Below, piece after piece: positions 56,167 to 64,000 of a stretch of 64,000 bases of DNA. This DNA comes from Deltaproteobacteria bacterium (lineage in GTDB: Bacteria; Desulfobacterota; Desulfuromonadia; Desulfuromonadales; BM103): assembly GCA_024636215.1 (NCBI GenBank), contig JAGXHL010000099.1, positions 12,739 to 76,738 of the forward strand, in the 5' to 3' direction. The notes under the pieces are model-generated. The model was not told where the DNA came from and did no database searches. It worked only from the letters and a program-made list of their open reading frames with translations. Position 1 is the stretch's first letter. Each line of letters opens with the position of its first letter. Position numbers and translations under genes: made by a program.

Positions 56167-57351
56167 ATGTTGATTCATTCTTTCAATCCACCTGTTCGGA
56201 CGCTCATGGGCCCTGGCCCTTCCGATGTTCCTCCTCGGGTTCTTGAGGCTCTTTCCCGGCCAACCATCGGTCACCTTGATCCGGCCTTTATTAACATGAT
56301 GGATGAGCTCAAAGAACTTCTGCAGTATGCCTTTCAGACAACCAATACTATGACCATGCCGGTTTCTGCGCCTGGCTCGGCAGGTATGGAAACCTGTTTC
56401 GTGAACCTGGTGGAACCTGGAGACAAGGTCATCGTCTGCCAGAACGGGGTCTTTGGCGGCCGTATGAAGGAGAATGTCGAGCGCTGCGGCGGTGTCGCAG
56501 TTGTGCTGGAAGATCCCTGGGGAGAGGCGATCAATGCGGACAACCTCGAAGAGACGTTGACTGTCCATAAGGACGCCAAGATCGTTGCCATGGTTCAGGC
56601 CGAAACCTCAACCGGGGCCCAATCCGATGTGGACAAGTTGGTCAAACTGGCCCACGCCCACGACTGCCTTACCATTGTCGACGCAGTCACATCGCTCGGT
56701 GGTACACCGGTCAAAGTCGACGAATGGGAAATCGACGCAATCTATTCCGGTTCACAGAAATGTCTATCCTGTACTCCCGGACTCTCTCCGGTCAGCTTCA
56801 ATGAACGCGCCCTTGACAAAGTGCGCAAGCGCAAGAGCAAGGTCCAGAGCTGGTTTCTCGACCTTAACCTGGTGATGGGCTATTGGGGTGAAGGAAGCAA
56901 GCGCGCCTACCATCATACGGCACCCATCAACGCTCTTTATGCTCTGCACGAGGCCCTCTTGATCTTGAGGGAAGAGGGTCTGGACGGAGCCTGGGACCGC
57001 CATTACAAGAACCACCTGGCGCTCAGGGCAGGCCTGGAAGCCATGGGGCTGTTATTCGTCGTCAATAAAGCGGACCGTCTGCCTCAATTGAATGCGGTCA
57101 CCATCCCCGCGGGGGTTGACGATGCCAAAGTGCGCAGTCGCCTGCTCAATCAGTACAACCTGGAGATAGGGGCCGGTTTGGGTGCGCTGGCCGGCAAGGT
57201 GTGGCGAATCGGCCTGATGGGTCATTCCAGCCGGGCCGAGAATATCCTGCTCTGCATCGGCGCATTGGAATCAGTACTCGGCGATATGGGCGCCAAAATT
57301 CAACGCGGTGCGGCCTTGCCTGCCATGCAGAAGGCTCTTGGCAAAAGGTAG
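56167..57351 (+). CDS. Alanine-glyoxylate / serine-glyoxylate-type aminotransferase (class V)
   Basis: 394 aa, PLP-dependent. Starts MLIHSFNPPVRTLMGPGPSDVPPRV, the family N-terminus; AAAGGA is 7 nt upstream, so the 32 codons upstream are dropped. Substrate and cofactor elements: APGSAGMETCFVNL, IVDAVTSLGG, and the Schiff-base lysine in YSGSQKCLSCTPG. It interconverts glyoxylate and glycine with alanine, serine or a similar donor. Glyoxylate handling links it functionally to the aceB/aceA pair 2 kb away (inference). Confidence 0.9.
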   Translation: MLIHSFNPPVRTLMGPGPSDVPPRVLEALSRPTIGHLDPAFINMMDELKELLQYAFQTTNTMTMPVSAPGSAGMETCFVNLVEPGDKVIVCQNGVFGGRMKENVERCGGVAVVLEDPWGEAINADNLEETLTVHKDAKIVAMVQAETSTGAQSDVDKLVKLAHAHDCLTIVDAVTSLGGTPVKVDEWEIDAIYSGSQKCLSCTPGLSPVSFNERALDKVRKRKSKVQSWFLDLNLVMGYWGEGSKRAYHHTAPINALYALHEALLILREEGLDGAWDRHYKNHLALRAGLEAMGLLFVVNKADRLPQLNAVTIPAGVDDAKVRSRLLNQYNLEIGAGLGALAGKVWRIGLMGHSSRAENILLCIGALESVLGDMGAKIQRGAALPAMQKALGKR

Positions 57352-57396
57352 CCCCGCGCTCACCACACCGCCTTTGTCAGTATCTGGCAGTATTTA

Positions 57397-59025
57397 TCAA
57401 TAATTGTCATGCCCGCTTTTTTGCAGGTAATAGTCGTAATTGCCCTCGTAGGGGATCATCTCACCGTGATCAATCTCAAACACCCGGTTCACCAGTGACC
57501 GCAGGAAATGACGGTCATGGCTGACCAGGATAACGGTGCCGGCAAAATTCTTCAACGCATCAAGCAGAACCTCGCGGGACTGGATGTCCAGGTGGTTGGT
57601 CGGCTCATCGAGAACCAGGAAATTGATCGGTTTGGCCAGCAGCATGGCCAGAACCAGGCGGCTCTTCTCACCCCCGGAGAGACGATCAATGCGCTTGTCA
57701 ACGTCGTCGCCCTGGAAAAGGAAGGCCGCACAGAGGTTGCGGATCACACCGATGGAAGCCATCGGCATCACGTCCTGCACTGTCTCGAAAACACTTTTTT
57801 TCGGATCAAGCAACTCCATCGAGTGCTGGCTGAAATAACCGAGGTTGACGTTGGCTCCGATCGTCAGGCTACCCGACGTCGGTTCGGTCTGACCGGCCAG
57901 ACATTTGAGAAAGGTTGACTTGCCGGCACCGTTGACGCCCACCACGGCAATCTTCTCACCCCGCCGGACCAAACCCGAGACGCCACCGAAAACCGATTTG
58001 TCCGCGTCTTGGGCCAGGGGCCAGCTTTTTGCCAAGTGTTCAATTTTGACCACATCATCACCGGAGCGCGGCGGCTCTGAGAATTCGAACTTGATGACTT
58101 TCTGTTCCGCCGGTATCTCAATCCGTTCAATCTTCTCCAGCTTTTTGACCCGTGACTGCACCTGGGCGGCGTGCGAAGCCCGGGCCGCAAAACGGGCGAT
58201 GAAATCCTCCTCCTTGGCGAGCATCTCCTGCTGACGGCGATGACTGGCGAGCAGCTGTTCGCGTCGGACTTCACGCTCACGCAGATAGAAGTCATAATTG
58301 CCGCCATAGCTGGTAATGGTGCCGTTGCCAACTTCGATGATGCGCGTCACCAGGCGGTTCATAAATTCCCGGTCGTGGCTGGTCATCACCAAGGCACCTG
58401 TGAACTCGCTCGACAGCCAGCTTTCCAGCCAGACAATCGATTCAACATCAAGGTGGTTGGTCGGCTCATCCAGCAACAGGACATCGGGATTGATGGTCAG
58501 AATCTTCGCCAAAGCGATGCGCATCTTCCAACCACCGCTGAAACTTTCCACCGGCCGCAGATAATCGTCAGGCCCTATGCCGAGACCGGTCAAAACTGCC
58601 TGGGCCCGGTTTTCCAGGTCGTAGCCACCACGATGTTCGAATTCTTCCTGGGCGTCGCCATAGGTCTCCAGCAGCACCTGCAGAGCGTCATCATCCATCG
58701 GCTCGCACATGGCCGCTTCCATCGCCTTGATCTCTTCGCCAAGCTGCATGGTGCGGGCGGACGCCGCCATGACCTCGGCGAGGGCCGAACGTCCGGACAT
58801 CTCACCCACATCCTGGGAAAAGTAGCCGATGACGGTCCTCTTGTTGCAGCTGATCTCGCCACCATCGAGGTTCTCCTCGCCGGTGATCAGACGAAAGATC
58901 GTCGACTTGCCCGCTCCGTTCGGCCCCACCAGACCGCTTCTGCTGCCGGCGGTAATCTGGAAGCTGGCATCTTTAAAGAGGATGTGGCTGCCGTGCTGGC
59001 GGGTAATATTGGTCAGGTGGATCAT
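57397..59025 (-). CDS. ABC-F family ATPase
   Basis: 542 aa, two ATP-binding cassettes, no membrane segment. Walker A: GPNGAGKST and GVNGAGKST; signatures SFSGGWKMR and LSGGEKSR; Walker B LLLDEPTNHLD and LVLDEPTNHLD. The linker between cassettes is charged (REREVRREQLLASHRRQ), the P-site-tRNA interaction motif of ABC-F translation factors. It may be a housekeeping factor (like YbiT/Uup) or confer antibiotic protection; the sequence alone does not decide. I start at ATG 59025 after GAGGA; the run upstream of it is a terminator. Confidence 0.9.
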   Translation of the reverse strand: MIHLTNITRQHGSHILFKDASFQITAGSRSGLVGPNGAGKSTIFRLITGEENLDGGEISCNKRTVIGYFSQDVGEMSGRSALAEVMAASARTMQLGEEIKAMEAAMCEPMDDDALQVLLETYGDAQEEFEHRGGYDLENRAQAVLTGLGIGPDDYLRPVESFSGGWKMRIALAKILTINPDVLLLDEPTNHLDVESIVWLESWLSSEFTGALVMTSHDREFMNRLVTRIIEVGNGTITSYGGNYDFYLREREVRREQLLASHRRQQEMLAKEEDFIARFAARASHAAQVQSRVKKLEKIERIEIPAEQKVIKFEFSEPPRSGDDVVKIEHLAKSWPLAQDADKSVFGGVSGLVRRGEKIAVVGVNGAGKSTFLKCLAGQTEPTSGSLTIGANVNLGYFSQHSMELLDPKKSVFETVQDVMPMASIGVIRNLCAAFLFQGDDVDKRIDRLSGGEKSRLVLAMLLAKPINFLVLDEPTNHLDIQSREVLLDALKNFAGTVILVSHDRHFLRSLVNRVFEIDHGEMIPYEGNYDYYLQKSGHDNY

Positions 59026-59035
59026 GATTTTCCTC

Positions 59036-59072
59036 AAAAAACCGGGGAGCGGCCGTGTTGGCTGCTCCCCGG
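59036..59072 (-). terminator. Terminator abutting the ABC-F Shine-Dalgarno (possible attenuator)
   Basis: On the minus strand CCGGGGAGCAGCC pairs with GGCCGCTCCCCGG (13 bp, one wobble) around a 5-nt loop, followed by TTTTTT and then directly GAGGA and the ATG of the ABC-F gene. Any transcript reaching the gene from upstream must read through it. Confidence 0.75.
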
Positions 59073-59156
59073 AGAATCGTTGTAATAAGTCTGCACCACC
59101 CTTCTACAACAGACGCTGATCTTTGTCACGTGTAAAACAGTTCTGGGCAAAACAGT

Positions 59157-59297
59157 TCACCGGCGGGCAGTACAACTGGCGCAATCTTTTCCGACAAAAC
59201 AGCGCCCGAGCTTTCTAAACCGGGAAATTACGTTATTCTGAAACTCATGATTGCAATGCAAACAGCAGAATTCGTCTCTCAAGCAAAAAAAGTTCAT
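59157..59297 (-). CDS. Possible tiny cysteine-rich protein upstream of the ABC-F gene
   Basis: 46 codons from an ATG. Seven cysteines, including CCLHC and CASC, in a zinc-ribbon-like arrangement with a basic stretch RFRKLGR between. The ribosome-binding site is poor, and the frame overlaps the opposite-strand aceB promoter area, so it may be chance. A shorter 18-codon GTG frame follows before the terminator. Confidence 0.25.
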   Translation of the reverse strand: MNFFCLRDEFCCLHCNHEFQNNVISRFRKLGRCFVGKDCASCTARR

Positions 59298-59340
59298 GTC
59301 TGCAAAAAAATATTGACCTGAAAGGTAAAAAACTATTAAC

Positions 59341-59355
59341 TGACTAAATTGGTCA
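59341..59355 (+). promoter_or_regulatory. Operator-like palindrome before aceBA
   Basis: TGACTAAATTGGTCA, a 15-bp inverted repeat with one mismatch. It overlaps the -35 element of the promoter at 59349-59377. The form resembles GntR-family operators (TTGGTC-type half-sites). Confidence 0.5.
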
Positions 59356-59377
59356 GCTTTTGACTCTAACCGATAAT
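59349..59377 (+). promoter_or_regulatory. aceBA promoter
   Basis: TTGGTC, an exact 17-nt spacer, and GATAAT (5 of 6 bases of the -10). Predicted start near 59384, about 36 nt before the malate synthase ATG. Confidence 0.6.
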
Positions 59378-59419
59378 TTTTAAGTGAAACCCTTTTCACC
59401 GCACTGGAGGGAGAAACCG

Positions 59420-61339
59420 ATGAGCACGACAGTAACGACCCAGGACGGCGTGGATCTGCAGATCCGGGATCATCTCGCCGAGCAGTACGCAGCCATTTAC
59501 ACACCTGAAGCACTCGCAGCTCTGGGCTTTTTGTCCCGGTACAATGCAGAGCGCAACCGCCTGATGTTCGAGCGCAGCCAAAGGCGCGCCGCGCGCATCA
59601 AGAAGCACGAGCGAATCACCTTCCTCGACCCCGAGGCAGAGATCAAGGGCACCGGCATCAAGGTCCAGGATGCCCGCGACGGCAAGTTCGTCGGCGCCGT
59701 CATTCCTCACGATCTGCAGCGCCAGTGGCTGCAGGGCACCGGACCGGCAGCCAAGCCCAACTCGCCGGTCAAAGCCAACCTGCGCAACGTCGCCTATGCA
59801 CTGCTCTCCGGGGCAGACGGCTGGATGTTCGACGGCGAGGACGCCCTCGGTCAGATTACCACCATGTCCCTCGACAACCAGGTCAGCCTCAAGCTTGCTA
59901 TCGCCTGCGATCCACTGTTTCTTGAAGTGGCCCAGGAGGTCTCCGGCGAGATGAATAGCTGGGCGGAGGATTTCTTCGGCCACGACATTATCAGCGACTG
60001 GCGCGCCCAGCTTGACTTCACGACCAAGATATTCCGTGCCCGCGGCCTGCACCTTGATGATCGCCACATTCGGCTCAACGGCGCAGCCTTCTCAGCATCG
60101 ATCGTCGACACGACTCTCTATGTCGTCAATAACTATAAAGCTCTGCTGGCAGCCGGCTCCTCCATCGTTCTCTACCTGCCGAAGATCCAGACCGCCGAAG
60201 AGGCCGGCTTCTGGAACAAACTGCTGAGCGCTCTCGAAAGCCACCTCGGTCTTGAACCAGGCACCATCAAGGTCTACGTGCTGGTGGAACAGCTCGAACA
60301 GACCTTCCAGTTGATGGAGATCCGTGCAGCGCTCGGCCGCCATTTCGTCGGTTTCAACACAGGCCGCTGGGATTACATCAACAGTGTCTCCGATGCCAAC
60401 TGCTGGGATCCGGAGTTCATCAATCCCAATATCGAATCGATCGTCATGACCTACGGGTACATGCGCAATTACGAAGACCGGGTCCGCCGCGCGGTCAACA
60501 CCCCGGACGCTCATGGCAACTATGCTCTCTGGCAAGGTGGCATGGAACCGAACATTCCGGTGGGCTCGAAACAAGGGGTCGCCAACAGCATGCAAAAAGC
60601 GCGTGCCGGCGCCGTGCGCGAGCAGCAGGAAGGCGCCAGCGGCAAGTGGATCGCTCACTGGAAGATGGCCCACATTATCCGCCCGGTCTGGGCAGAAGTC
60701 GGCGAAGCCAACCAGAGTGGCCGTGAGTTCCCAGCTTTAACCTACACGTCTGAAGACGCCGCAGGCCTGACGCTTCTTGAACCAGCGCCACGTACGGTGC
60801 GCGGCGCCCGCAACCTGCTGAGCGTGGCCCTGCAGTACGGCAACGCCTTCGGCCAGGGACTGCAGGCGGCAGCCTTGAAACCGGCCGACTTCTTCGGTAA
60901 CGACGACATCCTCTACCTGATGGAGGACATGGCAACTGGTGAGATCCGCCTGAGTATTCTCTGGGAGTGGATGCACAAAGGCGCCGCTCTCACCGACGAT
61001 GATGAGGAAACCGGCCTCAAGGCCGGTGATGTATTCACCGTTGAAATCTTTGAGCGCCTGCTGGAAGAGGAATACGCCAAGCTGCTCGCGGCCGGCAATC
61101 GCGACGTCCACGACAACTCCAAGATGACCACCCTGCCGATTGCACGCGCCATCGTCGAGGCTTACGTCAAGGACACGGTCAAGGCTCCCTGGTACATCGA
61201 TCTGCTCAACATCAATCTCAACAACCATGATCTGGATACCGCCAAACAGCGCATCCGAATGTATGCAGAGGCCTTCAAAAAAGGAGGCGTGCGTATCACC
61301 GAAAATCTGGACACTTTACCCGCCGGGAGGGCCGCATGA
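59420..61339 (+). CDS. aceB: Malate synthase
   Basis: Condenses glyoxylate and acetyl-CoA to malate in the glyoxylate shunt. 639 aa, longer than usual AceB (about 530) and different from GlcB. Motifs: [13 protein letters not shown] (the Asp-Glu metal and acidic residues of the active site), [16 protein letters not shown], and [11 protein letters not shown] start at [12 protein letters not shown], with GGAGG upstream. Its stop overlaps the aceA ATG (ATGA). Confidence 0.9.
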   Translation: MSTTVTTQDGVDLQIRDHLAEQYAAIYTPEALAALGFLSRYNAERNRLMFERSQRRAARIKKHERITFLDPEAEIKGTGIKVQDARDGKFVGAVIPHDLQRQWLQGTGPAAKPNSPVKANLRNVAYALLSGADGWMFDGEDALGQITTMSLDNQVSLKLAIACDPLFLEVAQEVSGEMNSWAEDFFGHDIISDWRAQLDFTTKIFRARGLHLDDRHIRLNGAAFSASIVDTTLYVVNNYKALLAAGSSIVLYLPKIQTAEEAGFWNKLLSALESHLGLEPGTIKVYVLVEQLEQTFQLMEIRAALGRHFVGFNTGRWDYINSVSDANCWDPEFINPNIESIVMTYGYMRNYEDRVRRAVNTPDAHGNYALWQGGMEPNIPVGSKQGVANSMQKARAGAVREQQEGASGKWIAHWKMAHIIRPVWAEVGEANQSGREFPALTYTSEDAAGLTLLEPAPRTVRGARNLLSVALQYGNAFGQGLQAAALKPADFFGNDDILYLMEDMATGEIRLSILWEWMHKGAALTDDDEETGLKAGDVFTVEIFERLLEEEYAKLLAAGNRDVHDNSKMTTLPIARAIVEAYVKDTVKAPWYIDLLNINLNNHDLDTAKQRIRMYAEAFKKGGVRITENLDTLPAGRAA

Positions 61340-63591
61340 GCAGGTTCAACGACAAGGTAAAATCAATTCGCCAATGGTTTGACAGCCCTCGCTTCGATGG
61401 AATTCTAAGGCTTTATACGGCGGAACAGGTCGCCGAACAGCAAGGGACGATCGCCGTGGAGTACACCATTGCCCGGGACGCTGCAGCGGCATTCTTCGAG
61501 CGTTTAAGGGAACTGCATTCACAGGGCAAGTCGATCACAACCTTCGGCCCCTATTCACCAAGCCAGGCCGTCGCCATCAAGCGGGTCGGCATCGAGGGGA
61601 TCTATCTCGGCGGCTGGGCGACTTCGGCCAAGGGTTCCGGCCATGAAGACCCCGGGCCCGACCTGGCCAGTTATCCCCTGAGCCAGGTACCCGATGAAGC
61701 GGCGCCGCTGGTCAGGGCTTTAATCGCAGCCGATCGCAACCAGTACTTCCTGCGCCTGCGCATGACTGAAGAAGAGCGCGCCCAGAGCCCTGAAGTTGAC
61801 TATCGGCCCTTCATCATCGCCGATGCCGACACCGGCCACGGCGGTGACGCTCACGTCCGCAACCTGATCCGCCGCTTCGTTGAGGTCGGCGTTCCCGGCT
61901 ATCATATTGAAGATCAGAAACCGGGGGTGAAGAAGTGCGGACACCAGGCCGGCAAGGTGCTGGTGCAAGTTGATGAACAGGTCAAGCGTCTCAATGCAGC
62001 GCGTTTCCAACTGGATGTCATGCAGGTGCCGGGCATCATCGTTGCCCGGACCGACGCCGAGGCCGCCACCTTCCTCGACGGCCGTGGCGACGAGCGCGAC
62101 CATGGCTTTATCCTGGGAGCGACCAATACCAACATCCCCAATTACAAAACCACCTTCCTGGCGATCATGCGCCAGTTCCATAACAAGGGGGTGGCCGAGA
62201 TCAATGGCCACCTGATGTACCGTATCTCGGAGCAAGCCTACAGCGAAGCGGATCAGTGGCTTGAGCGTACCGGCCTCTCGACAGAGATCGATGCCACAAT
62301 CAAGGCGATGCCGAGCCGGAGTACGGCCGACATCAACGCAGCGCTCGACACTGCCTCCACACGCCTGCTGGAGCTCTGGCAGATGGAGGCCTGTCTGAAG
62401 ACTTACGGTGAAGCCGTTGCCGATGTCATGACCTTCCATATTGACGAAGGTTCCGAATTGCCGATGACGGTGGCGGAATGGAACAGTTTCGTGGAGAAGA
62501 CCTCCTTCGTCGAGACGCGCGAGAAGGCCCGCTCCATGGGCTTCAACATCATCTGGAATTGCGACATCGCCCGCACCCCGGAAGGTTACTACCAGGTGAA
62601 AGGCGGCATCCCCTACGCCATCGCAAAATCTCTCGCGGTAGCACCCTTTGCCGATATCATCTGGATGGAAACCAAGACCGCCGACCTTCACGACGCCAAG
62701 GTTTTTGCCGACGCCATTCATGCGGTCTACCCGGACAAGATGCTGGCTTACAACCTCTCGCCATCCTTTAACTGGGACACCACCGGCATGAGTGAAGAAG
62801 AGATGCGCCAGTTTCCGGCCGAACTCGGCAAACTCGGCTTTGTCTTCAACTTCATCACCTACGGCGGCCACCAGGTCGACGGCCTGGCTGGTGAAGAGTT
62901 TGCCACAGCCCTCAAGGAAGACGGCATGCTCGCCCTGGCCCGCCTGCAACGCAAGCTGCGCCTGCTCGACTCACCCTTCAAGACGCCGCAGACTTACGTC
63001 GGGGGGCCACGCTCCGATGCCGGCCTGATGGCGGCTTCCGGCGGCACCGCCACCACCAAGGCGATGGGCAAGGGGTCCACCCAGTTCCAGCATCTGATCG
63101 AAACTGAAGTCCCGCCGAAGCGCCTGGCCGAGTGGCTGAAAATCTGGACCGACCATTATGGTCTCGATGACAAGTTGAAAGTTGTACTCAAGCCCCATAT
63201 CGCAGGTTCAGAGCTTTTGGAACTGACTCTCCTCGATGAGAAGGGCAACAAGATGGCCAATATCATCTTTGCCACCCTGCAGGATCGCCGTGACCGCAAC
63301 ATGCTGTCGATCCGCGACCAGAACACTTTCAGCGAGGACTTTCGGCAGAAACGCCTGATGACCTTGATCTCGCTCTTCCTGATTCACCGTTACAAGGTCG
63401 ACACGGTGCATTACGTCACACCCACAGAAGACAACCAAAGACAGGCGGAAGGGATGCTTGGCCTCGGTCTTTACGAAGATATCCAGACTGAGATCGGTCA
63501 GATTATCGTTGCCCGCGTCAATACCGAGCGGGTTAAAACACTGGTAACGCCCGACAGTGAGGAGTTGAAAAAACTGATTGCAAAGAGCTGA
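61336..63591 (+). CDS. aceA: Isocitrate lyase, long form
   Basis: Cleaves isocitrate to glyoxylate and succinate. 751 aa, like the long AceA2-type enzymes, and much longer than the E. coli form (about 430). Active-site motif KKCGHQAGK with the catalytic Cys (about residue 200). Other conserved segments are [18 protein letters not shown] and [17 protein letters not shown]. Translation is coupled to aceB, so glyoxylate is made and used in equal measure. A terminator follows. Confidence 0.93.
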   Translation: MSRFNDKVKSIRQWFDSPRFDGILRLYTAEQVAEQQGTIAVEYTIARDAAAAFFERLRELHSQGKSITTFGPYSPSQAVAIKRVGIEGIYLGGWATSAKGSGHEDPGPDLASYPLSQVPDEAAPLVRALIAADRNQYFLRLRMTEEERAQSPEVDYRPFIIADADTGHGGDAHVRNLIRRFVEVGVPGYHIEDQKPGVKKCGHQAGKVLVQVDEQVKRLNAARFQLDVMQVPGIIVARTDAEAATFLDGRGDERDHGFILGATNTNIPNYKTTFLAIMRQFHNKGVAEINGHLMYRISEQAYSEADQWLERTGLSTEIDATIKAMPSRSTADINAALDTASTRLLELWQMEACLKTYGEAVADVMTFHIDEGSELPMTVAEWNSFVEKTSFVETREKARSMGFNIIWNCDIARTPEGYYQVKGGIPYAIAKSLAVAPFADIIWMETKTADLHDAKVFADAIHAVYPDKMLAYNLSPSFNWDTTGMSEEEMRQFPAELGKLGFVFNFITYGGHQVDGLAGEEFATALKEDGMLALARLQRKLRLLDSPFKTPQTYVGGPRSDAGLMAASGGTATTKAMGKGSTQFQHLIETEVPPKRLAEWLKIWTDHYGLDDKLKVVLKPHIAGSELLELTLLDEKGNKMANIIFATLQDRRDRNMLSIRDQNTFSEDFRQKRLMTLISLFLIHRYKVDTVHYVTPTEDNQRQAEGMLGLGLYEDIQTEIGQIIVARVNTERVKTLVTPDSEELKKLIAKS

Positions 63592-63656
63592 ACGGTCTTC
63601 AGTTGAAGTCAAAAGCCAGGCGCCGCCGAAGGATCAAGTCTAAAGAAGTTGCGCGG

Positions 63657-63692
63657 GAAGGCCACCCAGGTGAGGGTGGCCTTCTAATTTTG
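63657..63692 (+). terminator. Terminator after aceA
   Basis: GAAGGCCACCC and GGGTGGCCTTC pair perfectly (11 bp) around AGGTGA, followed by TAATTTTG, 66 nt past the stop. Confidence 0.8.
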
Positions 63693-63762
63693 TGCATTTT
63701 CGGCTCGTCAGAAGCCTCCCTAAACCATGATTTCCATCGCCCAGACACCACAGGGGCAAAGT

Positions 63763-63797
63763 AGCGGGGTCAGGCTTTTAGCGGGGTCAGGCTTTTA
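63763..63797. repeat. Two tandem copies of AGCGGGGTCAGGCTTTTA
   Basis: The 18-bp unit occurs twice in direct order, sharing one base. The second copy contains the stop codon of the transposase gene (complement of TCA in 'ggtcaggctt'). Confidence 0.85.
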
Positions 63798-64000
63798 AAC
63801 TTGCAAACTTGATCAGCGCATCCTTTATTTGAACGACCTTCTCCAATATCTCGGGATCGTTTTCCGCTCTATTCTTTAATCTCCGTACAGCAGAACTCAA
63901 TGTAGAAACATCCCTGCCAAGCCATTGACTCAATTCTGCCAATGTTGCGTCACTTTCTTCCATAACGGTCCAGGCCAAAAAGGCACGAAGTTCAGAAATA
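63787..64000 (-). CDS. C-terminal end of a REP-associated (Y1-type) transposase, partial
   Basis: The frame stays open to the window edge (about 70 codons). It reads ISELRAFLAWTVMEESDATL, then AELSQWLGRDVSTLSSAVRRL and ENDPEILEKVVQIKDALIKF. This is the DnaA-type helix-turn-helix tail seen on REP-associated tyrosine transposases of proteobacteria. The catalytic HUH domain would lie beyond base 64000. The gene's stop falls in the flanking AGCGGGGTCAGGCTTTTA repeat, a usual arrangement for such elements. Confidence 0.7.
   Translation of the reverse strand, partial: ISELRAFLAWTVMEESDATLAELSQWLGRDVSTLSSAVRRLKNRAENDPEILEKVVQIKDALIKFASLKA

Overview
The window looks like a chromosomal segment of a Desulfuromonadia (Geobacter/Desulfuromonas-type) bacterium. 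The inference rests on a rho-rpmE-thyX-prfA-prmC-murA-his gene string of the kind found in that group, a decaheme cytochrome with an MtrB/PioB-type porin, a full hydrogenase-maturation set (hypABCDE), a short-form HisG, and several small Cys-rich proteins. No plasmid, phage or CRISPR array is visible.

Layout. 1-2.9 kb: a gene end, a MITE-like palindrome, rnpB, a zinc-ribbon protein, a NIF3-like protein and a CAT-anticodon tRNA. 3-22.5 kb: a long, almost unbroken minus-strand housekeeping block. In transcription order it is gluQ, rho, rpmE, thyX, prfA, prmC, murA, hisG-D-B-H-A-F-E, yqeY, cvpA, mutS2, dnaG, rpoD. A strong promoter 300 nt upstream of rho and a terminator after rpmE divide it. 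22.7-29.3 kb (plus): an Rrf2 regulator, a decaheme cytochrome plus outer-membrane barrel pair (likely electron conduit), and a chemoreceptor behind a sigma-28-like promoter. 29.3-32.2 kb: a SAM-I riboswitch with terminator in front of metX, then selU coupled to a tiny Cys-rich gene, and initiator tRNA-fMet. 32.2-40.1 kb: a mixed accessory zone with a sensor kinase, hemolysin III, a four-CBS protein, a macrodomain protein, an ANTAR regulator, a HAD dehalogenase and a TAXI binding protein, with many short repeats. 40.3-43.9 kb: hypA-B-C-D-E. 44-49.6 kb: a sigma-54-type promoter before a 60-aa membrane protein, a periplasmic EB_dh-like protein, recQ, a DUF3750 lipoprotein and a PRC-barrel protein. 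49.8-55.7 kb: aroC, a metF-like gene, rubredoxin and a methionine synthase split into two overlapping genes. 56-64 kb: a class V aminotransferase, an ABC-F ATPase with a terminator against its Shine-Dalgarno, the glyoxylate-shunt pair aceB-aceA, and the C-terminal end of a REP-type transposase.

Connections: PrmC modifies release factor PrfA. metX, the metF-like protein and split MetH form a methionine route. AceB/AceA allow growth on acetate. HypA-E mature [NiFe] hydrogenase, but no hydrogenase structural genes are in the window. Most unusual points: CX3CH haem motifs in both members of the cytochrome-porin pair, a candidate small RNA next to that locus, a MITE family with one full and one half copy, and several families of dispersed hairpins placed at gene ends. 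I did not identify a clearly new multi-gene system. The cytochrome-porin locus and its flanks are the best candidate.
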